Part shown: positions 43,967-56,439 of the stretch, piece after piece
How positions within the stretch are numbered: position 1 is the stretch's first letter
Layout: each line of letters starts with the position of its first letter
NCBI GenBank assembly: GCA_039519185.1
Contig: CM076850.1
Coordinates: 86,162,270 to 86,226,269, forward strand
DNA: 64,000 nt
Direction of reading: 5' to 3'
DNA from: Astragalus membranaceus
Lineage: Eukaryota; Streptophyta; Magnoliopsida; Fabales; Fabaceae
Program-made: the position numbers and the translations under genes
The notes under the pieces: model-generated
Database searches by the model: none
The model's input: the letters and a program-made list of their open reading frames with translations, nothing else
What the model was told of the DNA's origin: nothing

Positions 43967-45244
43967 TTGAAACTAGAACAATTGCTAGGTGCTTTAGAAG
44001 CACATGAATTGAAATTAAAGAACAGAGATAGTAACCAGAAAGATGATAAGGAGAATGAGAAAGTCTTGTTTGCACAATCACAAAAGAAAGGTGGTGGAAG
44101 TGATTCTTGGAGGAATAAGAAAGGAAAGGGAAGATGGAAAAACAATAAGCAAGAAGGCAACAATTCTAAAGGTGATAATCAGAAGAAAGAAACTGATGGT
44201 AATGGAAAGGGAAAGAAGAAATCTAAGGAGAGTATTCAGTGTTACAATTGCCAAAAATATGGCCACTATGCAGATGAATGTAACAATCCTAAGGTGCCTA
44301 GAAAGAGAAATGAGGAAGCACAATTTGCGCAAGACTCTGATGATGAGGAAGATGTGACATTGATGGCTGTCATTAACAGTGAAACTGGCTGTGTAGAATG
44401 GTGGTATCTTGATACTGGCTGCTCAAATCACATGACAGGGCATAAGGACTGGTTCTGTGAGCTTGATGAAACAGTGAGAAGAAGCATCAAGTTTGGAGAT
44501 GGAAGATCTGTAATGGCCAAAGGAATTGGCAAGGTGAGCATAAGAAGATCAGATGGAAGCAATGTGGTGATTACTGATGTACTGTATGTTCCCAATATGG
44601 AGAGCAACTTGCTAAGCTTGGGACAGCTAATGGAGAAGGGCTTCTCAATGCATATGCAAGGTGAGCATATGAAAGTTGCTGATACAAATGGAAAATGTGT
44701 CTTGAAAGTACCTGTATCAAAGAACAGAACCTTCAAGTTTGGTGTGAATTCACTTGAGCAGAAATGTCTAACTGCTCAAGTCAGTGAAAGTGTGTGGAAA
44801 TGGCACAAGAGATTGGGACACTTGAACTTCAATAGCATGAGAAAGCTGCAGATGAAGGGCATGGTATCTGGCCTGCCAGTAATTGAAGTCCCTAAGGAAG
44901 TATGTGGTAAATGCTGTGAAGGTAAACAACCCAGGAAATCCTACAAGACTGCAGTGCCAACAAGAGCCAAAACAAAGCTTGAAATTGTTCATTCAGATGT
45001 GTGTGGACCATTTGAAGCCAAGTCTCATGGAGGTAACTTGTACTTTGTTTCGTTTATAGATGATTTTACTAAAAAGATGTGGGTTTACCTGTTGCAAAAG
45101 AAAAGTGAAGTCTTTACAACATTTAAATCATTCAAAGCACTTGTTGAAAAACAAGCTGGAAATCCAATCAAATTACTGAGAACTGATGGAGGGGGGAGTA
45201 TACATCAACTGAATTTGAGAATTACTGTAAGGAAGAAGGCTTAA
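43967..45244 (+). pseudogene. copia gag end, protease and integrase start
   Basis: This frame has the zinc knuckle CYNCQKYGHYADEC (about 44240-44281), protease motif LDTGCSNHMTG, the pre-integrase WKWHKRLGHLN and C.KC zinc-binding pattern, then the DDE core start DVCGPFEAKSHGG and FIDDFTKKMWVYLL. It ends by frameshift in a run of G at about 45192 (LLRTDGGG then junk). In a live element these parts mature the polyprotein and insert cDNA. Confidence 0.92.
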
Positions 45245-45255
45245 TTCATGAAGTA

Positions 45256-46563
45256 ATGGCACCTTACACCCCTCAACACAATGGGACTGCAGAGAGAAGA
45301 AACAAGTCAGTATTGAATATGGTAAGATGTATGCTGAAGGAGAAACATTTGCCAAAAGAGTTCTGGGCAGAGGCAGTGTTTACTGCAACTCACATTCTGA
45401 ATAGAAGTCCTACAAAAAGGCTTGAGGAGTCAACACCAGAAGAAGCATGGAGTGGAGTAAAGCCTGTTGTGAAGCATTTTAAAGTCTTTGGATCATTGTG
45501 CTACAGGCATGTACCTGAGCAAAACAGGAGAAAGCTAGATTCAAGAGCTCAAGTAATGATACTATCAGGATATCATAGTACTGGAGCATATAAACTGTTT
45601 GACCCCTTGAACAAGAGAACTGTGATCAGTAATGATGTGGTGGTTGATGAAACTAAGGAGTGGGACTGGAACAACAGTGTTGAAAGGCAAACTGCTGATA
45701 CAATAGAAATTGAACTTGATGACAGTCATGAACAAGAGCAGGATGTTCAGGACAATAATGAGCCACAAGAGATAGTTGAAGACAACACAGCTGCACCCTT
45801 AAGAAGATCTCTGAGACAGACAACATTGCCAGCTAGATTTCAGGACTATGAGTTATTTCCTGATACTGCTATCAATGTTGATGGTGAGTTATTGAACTTA
45901 GTGCTCTTAGCAGAAGCTGAACCTGTCTCTCTTGAAGAAGCACTAGCTCATACTCACTGGAAGGATGCAATGAATGAAGAACTGAAGTCAATAGAGAAGA
46001 ACAAGACCTGGGAAATGGTTAGCTTGCCAAGAAATAAGAAAGCCATTGAAGTGAAATGGGTGTTCAAGACTAAAGTTAAACCATCTGGTGAGATTGCCAA
46101 GTACAAGGCAAGGCTGGTTGCTAAAGGTTTTTTACAGAAACCTGGCCTTGATTTCAATGAAGTTTATGCGCCTGTAGCCAGAATTGAAACTGTGAGACTG
46201 ATAGTTGCAATTGCTAGCATGAAGAAATGGACAGTAAGTCAGCTAGATGTAAAATCTGCTTTCCTTAATGGTCCCTTAGAAGAAGAAGTATACACTAAGC
46301 AACCACCTGGCTTTGTCAAGAAGGGCATGGAAGACAAGGTGATGAAGCTGAACAAAGCCTTGTATGGCTTGAAACAAGCTCCACGAGCTTGGAATAGAAG
46401 GATTGATGGTTTTCTACAAAAATTACAGTTTATAAAATGCACCACAGAACATGGTGTCTACTTCAAAAACAGTAGTACAGCTGGTGTGATAATACTTTGC
46501 TTGTATGTAGATGATCTTCTGTTACTGGTGATAGTGAGCAAGAGATCAAAGGTTTCAAAATGA
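45256..46563 (+). pseudogene. copia integrase end and reverse transcriptase
   Basis: Starts APYTPQHNGTAERRNKSVLN (end of the DDE core), then RT: WKDAMNEELKSIEKNKTWEM, KWVFKTKVKPSG, QLDVKSAFLNGPLEEEVY, LYGLKQAPRAWNRRID and the catalytic LYVDDLLLL. The frame shifts at about 46530, just past the active site. Confidence 0.92.
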
Positions 46564-47468
46564 AGATGATGGAAGAATTTGAGATGTCTGACATTGGCAG
46601 GCTTGGTTACTTCTTAGGCATGGAATTTGTGACATCTAAGAAAGGCATATTTCTTCACCAAAAGAAATATGCAACAGACATATTAAAAAGATTTAATATG
46701 CTTGACTGCAACCCTGCTACTACCCCTTGTGAACCTGGCATTAAACTGACTGCTGGTACAGATACAGAGTTGGTTGATTCCACCTTATACAGACAGCTCA
46801 TTGGCTCATTGAGGTATCTCTGCAACTCCAGACCAGACATTACCTTCAGTGTTGGTCTAGTGAGCAGATTTATGGAGAAACCCTGCAAAGATCACCTGCT
46901 GGCAGCAAAGAGAGTCCTCAGATATGTGAAAGGAACACTGGAATGTGGTATACTGTTTCCTACTGCAACTGAAGAATCTGAGTTTGTAGTCACAGGGTAC
47001 ACCGATGCAGATTGGAGTTGAGACATCAATGATAGAAAGAGTACTTCAGGTTACATTTTTATGCTAGGTAATGCTCCCATATCTTGGTGTTCAAAGAAGC
47101 AAGAAGTGGTAGCATTATCCAGCTGTGAAGCTGAGTATATCTCAGCTGCATTTGGTGCAAGCCAGGCTCTTTGGTTGAGTATGCTGCTCAAGGAATTGAA
47201 GATTAAGTGCAGTGAAGTAATGAAATTGAGGGTTGATAATAAGTCTGCTATTGACTTGGCTAAACATCCAATAGCTCATGGACGTAGCAAGCACATAGAA
47301 GTCAAGTATCACTTCATACGTGATCATGTCAACAAAAACAACTTAGCACTGGAACATTGCAGAACTGAGGAACAGCTTGCAGATATTCTGACCAAGGCAG
47401 TGAAGCCCAGCAGACTTGAAGAAATGAAGAACAAGATTGGAATGCTTATGTTGAGTAATTTGAATTAG
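46560..47468 (+). pseudogene. copia RT end and RNase H
   Basis: Frame 46560-47021 (FEMSDIGRLGYFLGMEF, RYLCNSRPDITFSVGLV) meets an in-frame stop TGA (47019-47021) inside the RNase H motif DADWS*DINDRKSTSG. It resumes to 47468 with EVVALSSCEAEYISA and QLADILTKAV. Only this one codon blocks the end of the frame. Confidence 0.9.
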
Positions 47469-47472
47469 GTGG

Positions 47473-47675
47473 TGTATTGTAATATAATTCAAATTAGGCA
47501 TTATACTTGATTCAGCTAACTCATTAGGTGTATAAATACATGTTACTATTGTAAATAGTTAGTAGAGAAGTTAATAAAAAATTAATTCTGTTATCTCTCA
47601 GTTTTTAACTCTCTCCCTTTCTCTCAAGCACTCTCCAAGAATTCATCACCAAGAAGTGAAACAGTTTTTCCAACA
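47473..47675 (+). repeat. 3' LTR of the copia element
   Basis: Identical to the 5' LTR apart from three substitutions. A short purine-rich AGGTGG tract precedes it. Confidence 0.93.
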
Positions 47676-47910
47676 ATATGAACAAATTGAAGTGTTGTCG
47701 CATTCTAAAACAGTTTTAACTAAGGGAACACACATTGGCTGAAGAACATCTTCGTGGAAATGAGCAGTGTAAAGAAATATTCCATTTGAGAATGATTAAG
47801 AGGTAAACAAACTTTGTTGGTGAGATAGTTGGTAGTAGTGGCAGATGATCATAGAGACACAGGGGATCATTCTCAAATGGATCGAATCCCTAAAATGTTA
47901 AACTGTGTGC

Positions 47911-48199
47911 ATGTTTGACGGTGGCGAATCGAGGACCCAGACTCAGGGGGTTCAAAATTTTTAAAAACATGAATCCCTAAAAGTATAATTAAAAACAACT
48001 TTAATATATTTAAATAAATAAATTGCACAACTCATAATTGGTCTAGTGATGTGTTTTTGTGAGGTATTTGGATGCAAAATTAGGGGTCCTAAAGCAAAAG
48101 TATAATTTCAAGGGGTTCAAAATATTTTTATATAAGGAATGGATAAAAAAAATTATATAGGAGATAAATGGATATATATGTCCGCCATTGATGTTTGAC
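47911..48199. mobile_element. Small TIR element with perfect 9-bp duplication
   Basis: The body 47920-48190 (271 bp) begins GGTGGCGAATCGAGGACCCA and ends ATATGTCCGCCATTG, a short imperfect inverted terminus. It is flanked by ATGTTTGAC on both sides (47911-47919, 48191-48199). The length of the duplication suggests MULE or a divergent hAT mechanism. Non-coding. Confidence 0.72.
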
Positions 48200-48234
48200 A
48201 ACAACAAAAAAGGCAGAAATTTACTACTTGATTG

Positions 48235-48360
48235 ATAGGTTGTTTCGTCTTAGTTTCTACAACTATAATTGAGAAATCATTTTCAGCAATGAAAATTATC
48301 AACACTAGGTTGAGAAACAAGATGGAATCAGAATTTCTAGCGGATAGTATGGGTGACCAG
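48235..48360 (+). pseudogene. hAT transposase C-terminal (dimerisation) relic
   Basis: The frame reads LVSTTIIEKSFSAMKIINTR and LRNKMESEFLADSM, the conserved C-terminal stretch of plant TTF-type hAT transposases (T..VE.SFS.MK.I..RLR..M). The residues around it are lost and the frame soon ends (48468). It is about 11 kb from the N-terminal relic at 36870 and is not obviously the same copy. Confidence 0.65.
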
Positions 48361-48464
48361 AATTACTCTACACTACACCACCCTAGTATCCATAGCTCCA
48401 TTGCATCATCTCTTACCTCATGGCAAGCCACCATAATGGTCCTTCAACCACCTAGCAACTATGT

Positions 48465-48780
48465 TTGACATTTTATTTCTTGCATTCCCGGCCCATTACA
48501 TTTCAGAATTTCTAGCTTTATTATAATGTAATCAATGCCTCTAAGATTACTATAAATAGGGTCAAGCATTCCATGTATTTGCCTCCAAGTTTGAAATAAT
48601 ACAAAGTGTGTTTCTTTGACTTTGAGAGTGGATTCTCTCTAGGCTTCTGAGCCATTTTGGTATCAGTAGCAAGGTTCTAAATCCGGAGTTGAGTTTGAGT
48701 GAGAGAATCAATGGATAGTTTGAATTTTCTTGGGGTGTTTGAGTGTTAGAAGCTGCCACCCCCCGAAACTCCACTTAGCG
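48465..48780 (+). mobile_element. LTR end plus primer-binding site remnant
   Basis: A TATA-like CTATAAATAG (48551-48560) and a TCTCTCTAGGCTTCTGAGCC end precede TTGGTATCAGTAGCAAGG (about 48658), a Met-tRNA-type PBS with a small insertion. No gag follows, and the left LTR limit is not defined. Confidence 0.5.
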
Positions 48781-49463
48781 GTTATTTTTTCGCAAAACTA
48801 AAGCCACCATTGCGTCCGGAATGCCCAAAAACCTTGGATCAGAGGTTTGGTCGCCAACGGAGCCTCCACGCACCGCCACGAGCCTCGCCGGAGTTCTTGG
48901 CGGAACGCCACGCGCCGCCGCCGGAGTTCAGAGGTTGAAGACAACCACGTCAGCTGCCACATCAACACACGCGTCATCTTTCAACCACTTCCTTTGTGCC
49001 ACGTGTCAACGGGAGCCATGCCATCAGCCATGTCACCATAACTTCCAAAAATTACAGAATTGCACCAATATTTTCTGAATTTACATATTTAACCCAATTT
49101 TTTGAAATTACAGAATTGTTCCCAAACTTTCTGAAATTTCACAAAATCCCCAAAGTTTCTAAAAATTTCAACTTTGCCACTCAATTTTTTGAAATTACAA
49201 AATTTCCCCTGATCCAAAAAAAAAAATTAGTACCAACGTCATGAAAATTCCTAGTATGCTCAGTGGTTGCAGTTTAGTCTGATCTTCTACATCAGAAAGG
49301 AATTATTCTTGTTGCTGGAGAATAATTGCAGTACTGTGTATTTAAGTGTTTCCATTAGCGACTCACCTCTCTCTTTCCTGGGAATTTCCCTGGTGTATTA
49401 TTTACAATCTACAATAATTATTCTAGTAATACGGTACTCGTTCCCATTTCTATTAAAAAGAAA
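48781..49463 (+). other. Possible 5' region of the decayed Ty3 element
   Basis: A GC-rich patch (48850-48990, CGCCGGAGTTC twice) is followed by several near-repeats of TTTCTGAATTTACA and TTTTTTGAAATTACA-like units (about 49050-49205), then an LTR-like leader into ATG 49464. The parts cannot be assigned firmly. Confidence 0.35.
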
Positions 49464-50400
49464 AATGCCTCCAAGAAGGCAGAACGAGCAAACTCTACGA
49501 GATATTCAAATGGAAAAAATGAGAAGACAAATCCAACAGCTACAAGAAACTGTGAATGCACAACAAGCACTCTTGAAAACCCAACAAATCAAATCAGACA
49601 ACGATGAATCTAATGGTAATTCATCCTCATTTAGAAGTCACCGTCCGCAGAGACAACAATTCAGACATGATGATATCAAGGTAGACATTCCTGATTTTGA
49701 AGGAAAACTTCAACCTGATTAGTTTGAAGATTGGCTGCAAACTATTGAAAGAATATTTGAGTACAAGGAGATAGCAGAGGAGAAAAAGGTAAAGATCATT
49801 GTTGTAGGTTAAAGAAGCATGCTTCCATTTGGTGGGAGAACCTTAACAAAAAGCGAGCACGTGAAGGAAAAAGCAAGATCAAGACGTGCGAGAAAATGCA
49901 TCGTGAATTGACCAAAACATTCTTGCCTTCTCATTATTATCAAGATAACTTTATTCAACTGCAAAATCTTCGTCAGAAGAATTTATCGGTAGAAGAATAC
50001 ACAAGAGAATTTGAGAAGTTGATGATGAAGTGTGACTTCCACGAAAGGGAGGAGCAGACAATAGCTCGTTACCTTGTGGGATTAAACACTAATATTGCTC
50101 ATCCTGTTCAGCTCCAACAATACTGATCATTGGATGAAGTAATTCGTCTAGCCATTCGAGTAGAGAAAAATTTACCCAAAAGGTCTGCTTATATAAATTT
50201 TCCCTCCTCAGAAAATTCTCCTTATACTCACAAAATGTCGACGAAACCACCAAGTTCCTCAAAGAAACCTTCTTCTTAACCCACGAAAGAAAACCAACCT
50301 AAGGCACCCAAATGCTTCAAATGTCAAGGTTTTGGACATATAGCCTCAAACTGTCCAACTCGAAGAACCATCACCATGATCTAAGGAGAAGCATATGAAA
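49464..50400 (+). pseudogene. Ty3 gag, decayed
   Basis: Begins MPPRRQNEQTLRDIQMEKMR with a glutamine-rich coiled-coil-like part and KVDIPDFEGKLQPD before the first stop (49720-49722). It goes on with FEDWLQTIERIFEYKEIAEE, a YLVGLN segment (to 50126) and the zinc knuckle CFKCQGFGHIASNC near 50312-50353. Confidence 0.85.
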
Positions 50401-53108
50401 CACTCGAAGAAGAAGAAACTCCAGAAGAGCCTGGAGAAGAACAAGAGTTAGAGCCAGTGTATGATGAAGAGCTCATTGTTGTTGATCGCGGTGAATCATT
50501 AGTGATTAGGCAAAGCCTACACACAATGTCAGCAAAAGAAGAACCTTGGTTAAGAACAAATATTTTCCACACTCGGTGCACCACCAGAGGAAAGGTTTGT
50601 GATGTTATCATTGACAGTGGAAGTTGCGAAAATGTGGTGTCTAACTACATGGTGGAGAAATTGGAGCTACCAACACAAAATCATCCTCATCCATACAAAT
50701 TATAGCGCTTAACAAAGGTAGTGATGTGAAGGTTACTAAGCGATGCCTTGTGACCTTTCCATTGGTCAGAAATATCAAGATTAAGTTTGGTGTGATTTCG
50801 TTCCAATGGGTGCATGTCACCTCCTCCTTGGAAGACCCTGGCAATACGATCGTCGTGCTTTATATGACGGTTATGCCAACACCTACTCCTTTGTCAAAGA
50901 TGGAGTAAAAGTCAAGTTAACTCCTTTACCACCAAGTGAACTTGATCAGAGAAAGAATGAATCCAAGCCATTGGTGTCTTTAGTCACAAAGGCTCAGTTG
51001 AAGGAAGTTGTGGATGAAGCTCAGACTATGTGGTTTGTTCTATTATTTGAGACCAATGAAGATACAACCCTACTAGTAGAAATTAAACAACTACTCACTG
51101 ACTTTCTAAATGTTGTACCGGAAGATGTTCCACATGGACTACCACTCATGCGAGATATACAACACGCCATCGACTTCATTCCTGTAGCAGTCATTTCCAA
51201 TAGACCAGCTTACAGAATGAGTCCACAAGAGCATGCAAAAATCCAACGCCAAGTTGAGGAGTTGTTGAAAAATGGATTAATTCAGAAAAGTGTCAGCCCT
51301 TGTGTTGTTCCGGCAATTTTAGTACCCAAGAAGAACAGAAGCTAGAGAATGTGTGTTGATAGTCGAGTTGTCAACAAGATTACCATCAAGTATCGGTTCC
51401 CGATACCAAGACTTGATGATTTATTAGATCAGTTGCATGGTGCCACTACCTTTTCAAAGATTGATCTTCATAGTGGATATCATCAACTCAGATTTAGGCT
51501 AGGAGATGAATGGAAGACTGCATTTAAAACCAGAGATGGCCTATCTGAATGGACTGTAATGCCCTTTGAGTTATCCAATGCTCCAAGTACATTCATGCGC
51601 CTGATGAATCAAGTACTCTGACCTTTCATTGGTAAATTTGTTGTCGTCTACTTTGACGATATTTTGATCTACAACAAAGGCCAAAAGGAACACTTAGAGC
51701 ACCTTCGACAAGTGCTACAGACTCTTCGTGAACAAAAACTCTATGCCAACCTCAAGAAATGTTATTTCTTAACCAATGAAGTTATCTTTTTGGGTTACAT
51801 TATCACTGCCATCAATAGTTGGCCTATTCCAAAGTCAGCCCATGACGTGAGAAGTTTTCATGGATTAGCTCCATTTTATAGAAGGTTCATCAAGAACTTA
51901 AGCTCCATTGCTGCCCCATTCACAGATTGCATAAAGGGAGATAAGTTCCAATGGACTGAGCAAGCATAGAAAAGTTTTGACGAGCTGAAGCAATGTTTAA
52001 CTGAAACACCAGTGCTAGCCCTTCCCAACTTTGATCAGGTGTTTGAAGTTAGTTGTGATGCTTCCAATATTGGAACTGGTGTTGTTCCAAGTCAAGAAGG
52101 TCATCCTATAGTATTCTTTAGTGAAAAACTCAACAATGGTAAACTCAAATATTCAACTTATGATAAAGAGTTTTATGTCATTGTTCGTGCACTACAACAC
52201 TGAAGCCATTACTTGTTGAATAAATAATTTATTCTCTATTATGATCATGAAGCTCTGAAGCATTTGAATTCTCAACAAAAGGTCAAACGAAGACATGCCG
52301 CTTGGAGTGAGTTTTTACAACCTTATCCATTCTTACTTAAACATAAGGGGGGAGTTCAAAATGTTATTGCAGATGCGCTCAATAGGCGTCATACCCTACT
52401 TACCACTCTACAAGTGAAAGTAATTGGATTTGAGACAATCAATGAGTTATACAAAGATGATCCGGACTTTCAAAAGTTCTGGGATGCCACTGAATTTCAA
52501 TCCTCACAAGACTACTATAGACATGAGGGATTATTGTTTAAAGGAAAGACCTTGTGTATTCCTCAATGTTCACTATGGGAAGCCATTGTGTGGGAAGCTC
52601 ACGATCGAGGATTAGCAAGTCACTTTGGGCGAGATAAAATTGTGGTTTTAGTGAAAGAGAATTTCTATTGGGCAAGACTTGAAAGAGATGTCAATTGACA
52701 TATTCAAAAATGTCGAGTCTACCACTTGGCCAAAGGCCAAAACACTGGGTTATACTTATGTATGTCACTTCCCATAGCAGAAGCACATTGGGAGGATGTT
52801 AGCATGGATTTTGTTCTTGGATTACCTCAGACCCAGCGTTAGAAGGATTCTATAATGGTAGTGGTGGACAAATTATCAAAAATGGCCCACTTCATCTGAT
52901 GCAAAAAGACTAATGATGCCGTTCAAGTTGCTGACTTATATTTTAAAGAATTGCGTGTCTTCATGGGATTCCGAAAACCATCACGTCTGACGAGATGTTA
53001 AATTCGTAAGTCACTTTTGGAGAACCTTGTGGAGGAAGATGGGTACTATGCTTCAATTCAGTAGTTCTAGTCATCCCCAAACAGATGGACAAACCGAAGC
53101 TATTAATA
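50400..53108 (+). pseudogene. Ty3 protease-RT-RNase H-integrase, decayed
   Basis: Protease: VIIDSGSCENVVS (about 50608-50646). RT: YRMSPQEHAKIQRQVEELL, then MCVDSRVVNKITIKYRFPIP, IDLHSGYHQLRF and VVVYFDDILIYN-like with a stop just before. RNase H: VSCDASNIGTGVVPSQEG and YSTYDKEFYVIVRALQH. Integrase: a CRVYHLAKG zinc half, DSIMVVVDKLSKMAHF and SSPNTDGQTEAIN. At least eight stops or shifts. Confidence 0.87.
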
Positions 53109-53337
53109 CACCCGCACACCTTCAGACACCCCCCTGATTGGAAGAATAATTTTGTAGACAACGATAAACCAATGCTTATGATTAATACATATTTTTAATT
53201 TTAAGATTATTATAAAAAGATGTAAATGATTTGAAAATTTGCCTAAGCCTCCCAACCCTCCTCCAATACATTTTTTAAGTTCCTCTAGATCAGGAGAATT
53301 CGGTTTTATAAATAAAAATAAACTCCCCATTAAAATT
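53109..53337. other. Junction sequence between decayed Ty3 and Ogre
   Basis: AT-rich stretch beginning ACACCCGCACACCTTCAGAC. No class could be assigned. It contains the left flank AAATT of the Ogre LTR. Confidence 0.4.
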
Positions 53338-56256
53338 TGTAGCGACCGAAAAATCCGGAGGAGGGATTCTTCGTTGTTTTGAACAATGGAGCCGCCATCA
53401 ATATTTATTTTTAGGAAAACATTGAAAAAAACCTTTGTTTTTGGGTTCGGGGGTCGATTAAGTGCGGGGAAGGTACTAGCACCCCGCAACATCCTAAAAA
53501 GGTTACCTTTTAATTAAATGTGTAGAAAAATTAGTTTAAAGAAAACCTTTTAATTTACCCTTTTTTGTTATTTGCAAAAAAAAGGAGAAAGGAAGACTTA
53601 ATAAAAATTTTAGTTTTTTGCGCTCGACGGGAGTGGGCCCCCGCTCCTACGTATCTCCGGGTGCGATGGAGAAATCAAAGCTACGTAGTTCTTGGGTAGA
53701 AAATATTTGTGTGTTGGTATTTTATTTTGAAAAGTTTGCGAAAACTAGAGGCCGTTCATGGTGACCAAACAGATAAATCCAGAGTGGTCATCATTAATGG
53801 CTTATTCGGAAAAGAAGTATTTACAGCGTTCAAACGGGCGGGGCCCAGAGTGACTGTTATAAATACCCGGTTTGTGATCGAGCGTTTCGTTTGAAAAAAA
53901 TGCTTACTGGGAAGCGTGATTTTTTTTTTTAGAAAAAGGGAGTTGAGATTACGTTTGTTTTCTATTAACTGAAAATTTCTTGAAGTTTAGGCGGGTGTTT
54001 GCGATGATCAAACGAATAAATTCAGAGTGATTACCGCTACTATCCGTTGTGAAAAAAAATGAAGGTTAGTCCTAACGGTCAAACAAGCTAGGCTCAGAGT
54101 GACCAATAGTAACAACCTATTTTTTGTGTGAGTATGGTTGTTTGAAAGAAAGAAAAAAAAGAACGGTTCGGAAGCATCACATTGTGAAAAAAAAGCGGAG
54201 TAAGTGATAAAAGGGGGGGTGCAAATAATAAAGGAGTTGTATTAAAAAGGGAGGTGTGAATAGCGTTTTGACGCTAGAAAAAAAGTGTCACCGGGGGGTG
54301 CAAATAGCGTTTTGACGCTAAAAGAAAATGGTTGCCGGGGGTGTAAATAGCGTTTACTTGTTTCTTAAAAAAGTTTTACTTACCACTCCCTTTTTTACTA
54401 ATGAAAGCTTTTTGTTCTTTTTTTTTTCTTTGAGATTCTTTTGTTATTATTTTTTGGTTGAGATAATTTTTGGTTGGAAAAAAATAAATAAATTAAATAA
54501 AAACGAAAAAAAACAAAAATCAGTTTATTTATTTTTTAAAAAAAGTTTTATTTACCCTTTTTTATTAGTTGCTAGGAAATGATTTTTATGAAGTGTTTTT
54601 TGGTATTTGGTATAAAAAGATCTATTAATTATTTAGAGAAACACTTCACCTTAAAGTGTAAACATTAAACAAAATTGAATCATATAGAGTAATCCTCTCA
54701 CTTAGATTAAAGTGTCATGGGCACAAGTGAAAATCAACTTACCCCATCATCAACATCTAGCAATGAGCAAAATAGGACATATGAACCAAGAAAATAAAGT
54801 TGAATCCTTTCTAGCCATCTTCACCACTTAAATTAAAGTGCACTAGGCACTAGTGGAGACTCATATGGCTAGATCATCAACAAATAACAACTAAAACAAA
54901 TATTGAACAAGAGAAATTCATAAAGAAAGTTGAATCCTATCTTAAAATCTTCTCCCTTAAATCATAGTGTTCCAAACACAAGGGAGAGTCAAGTTGTAAG
55001 ATCATCAACATCACAAGGACTAAAATCACATTTAGCACAAGGCTTTAAACACTAATAATAAATCATCCTCAAGTGAAAAGGAACCACAAGATAAGTTAAA
55101 AAAAAAAGAAAATGCGAAATATAAGGGACATAAAATCACATGCTTATTTCATTTTTTTAAAAAAAAAAACAAAGATCAACACAAACTAACAACAAGCTAA
55201 GTTACTCAAAGGTGAGAAGCAACTTCTCACCCTAACAACAACAAACTACATTTTAAAAGTGAAAATGATGAGTATATCAAAAATAAAGAGGAGAATATGA
55301 GATGAAGATGATAAGATAAATCTTGATGCAAAATGTTTGAAAATGATGCTAAGACATTAGGAATTTTACCTTATCTCTAAAATAGGTAGAAAATTGAGGA
55401 AGTAGAGGAGAGGTAAATAAAGGGAAGCTACGGTTTTTATGGAGGAGAGGAGGAGAAGGATTATGTGCTTGATTTTTCTTGAGTGTGAGAGGAATGGATT
55501 GGAGGTAGTTTGATGATGAATTGGTTAAGAGAAATTGAAAAAAATGGAGGTGGTTTAGGAGAGGTGAGGCTACGGTTTTTAGAGGAGAAGAGGAGGAGAG
55601 GAATTCTCAAAATCTTAGAGTGAGACCAAATGAGAGCTAAGAAGGGTTTTTTAAGGGGAAGTGTGTGAGAGAGAGTGAGTTGAGTGATATGTGAGGGAGA
55701 GGGAGAGATGGCCGTAGGGGGGGGGAGATTGAGTGTGTGAGTGTGTGTGAGAGTGAGTGATGGGAAGGGTGGAGTGTATGGGGAAAGGAGATGTGTGGAA
55801 GTGAGGTTGTGTGTGGAAGTGGGGTTGTGTGTGGAAGTGGGGTTGTGTGTGGAAGTGGGATTGTGAGTTCCAAGGAGGAAAAGAGGGAAAGTGGGGTGGA
55901 TGGAGTTGTGTGTTGGGTTATGGGTTGGATATGGGTTAGGGTTAGGATATGGATTGGGTTTGGTGAGTTGGATCATGGGTCATGGGTTGGGTGGATGAGT
56001 TAGGGTTAATTGGGCTAGGGTTTTGGAAATTGGGTTTTAGATGGCCCAATCCCGATTGCACCTCTAATCCTTTTTAACAAACCCCCCCTATTTCCTCCTT
56101 GGCTTATTTTTTGTTTCTTTACTCCTAATAAAATATTTTTTGATGATTAAAACTCATAGCAATAAAAACAAGAAAATAATACATGACATAAAAAAGATTA
56201 TTATTTTTAATAAATAAAATCTCTCAATTATGATCGGACAAAATTAGGGTATTACA
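53338..56256 (-). repeat. Ogre 3' LTR (2919 bp)
   Basis: On the minus strand it runs TGTAATACCCTAATTTTGTC to GGATTTTTCGGTCGCTACA. It matches the right-hand LTR over the shared 2.36 kb with only scattered single-base changes and homopolymer indels (net about 8 bases). Open frames inside are compositional. Confidence 0.93.
55796..55865 (-). repeat. 18-bp minisatellite in the Ogre LTR
   Basis: Four copies of GGAAGTGGGGTTGTGTGT with single changes. The Ser/His/Asn/Pro/Thr repeat read on the minus strand is an artefact. Confidence 0.85.
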
Positions 56257-56439
56257 GCTGCCCCTCTTTATTTATATTTTGCTAGGAAATCGGAGGGGTT
56301 CCGAGTTTCTCGAGGAAAATAGAAATAAAGATAACAAGACGCTAATTTTGTCCAGACTGAGACTTTTGGTTTTTTTTTTTTGAAAATTATGAAAACTGGG
56401 TTGACTTGGAGAGAAAGTAAATAAGGATTGCTGGGGATC

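Larger units (their letters stand above)
43163..47675 (+). mobile_element. Ty1/copia retrotransposon, full length, young LTRs
   Basis: LTRs 43163-43365 and 47473-47675 are both 203 bp and differ at three sites by eye (about 1.5%). A PBS-like TGGCACCAGAGC follows the 5' LTR. gag, protease, integrase, RT and RNase H lie in copia order. The coding region has at least five disruptions, so this copy cannot encode a full polyprotein. The flanking 5-mers GCATA and ATATG do not match, which may reflect a small change at one edge. Confidence 0.93.
49464..53108 (+). mobile_element. Decayed Ty3/gypsy element, internal region, 3' truncated
   Basis: gag, protease, RT, RNase H and integrase fragments follow in Ty3 order with many stops and shifts. 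The sequence breaks off inside the integrase at about 53105, just after the PNTDGQTEAIN-type motif. No LTR pair is visible. The element is older than its neighbours judging by the number of lesions. Confidence 0.85.

Noticed and set aside
49464..53108. Pairing the LTR/PBS remnant at 48465-48780 with this Ty3 internal region as one element
   Set aside because: About 680 bp of unassigned DNA lies between and no second LTR is present, so the link cannot be supported.
53709..53894. Frame MCWYFILKSLRKLEAV, repeated at 62008-62247
   Set aside because: It appears twice only because it lies in both Ogre LTRs; no domain, and it begins without an ATG context of interest.
55461..56003. Frames with STHNPTSTHNP or GSGVVCGSGV repeats
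   Set aside because: They come from the 18-bp minisatellite in the Ogre LTR.
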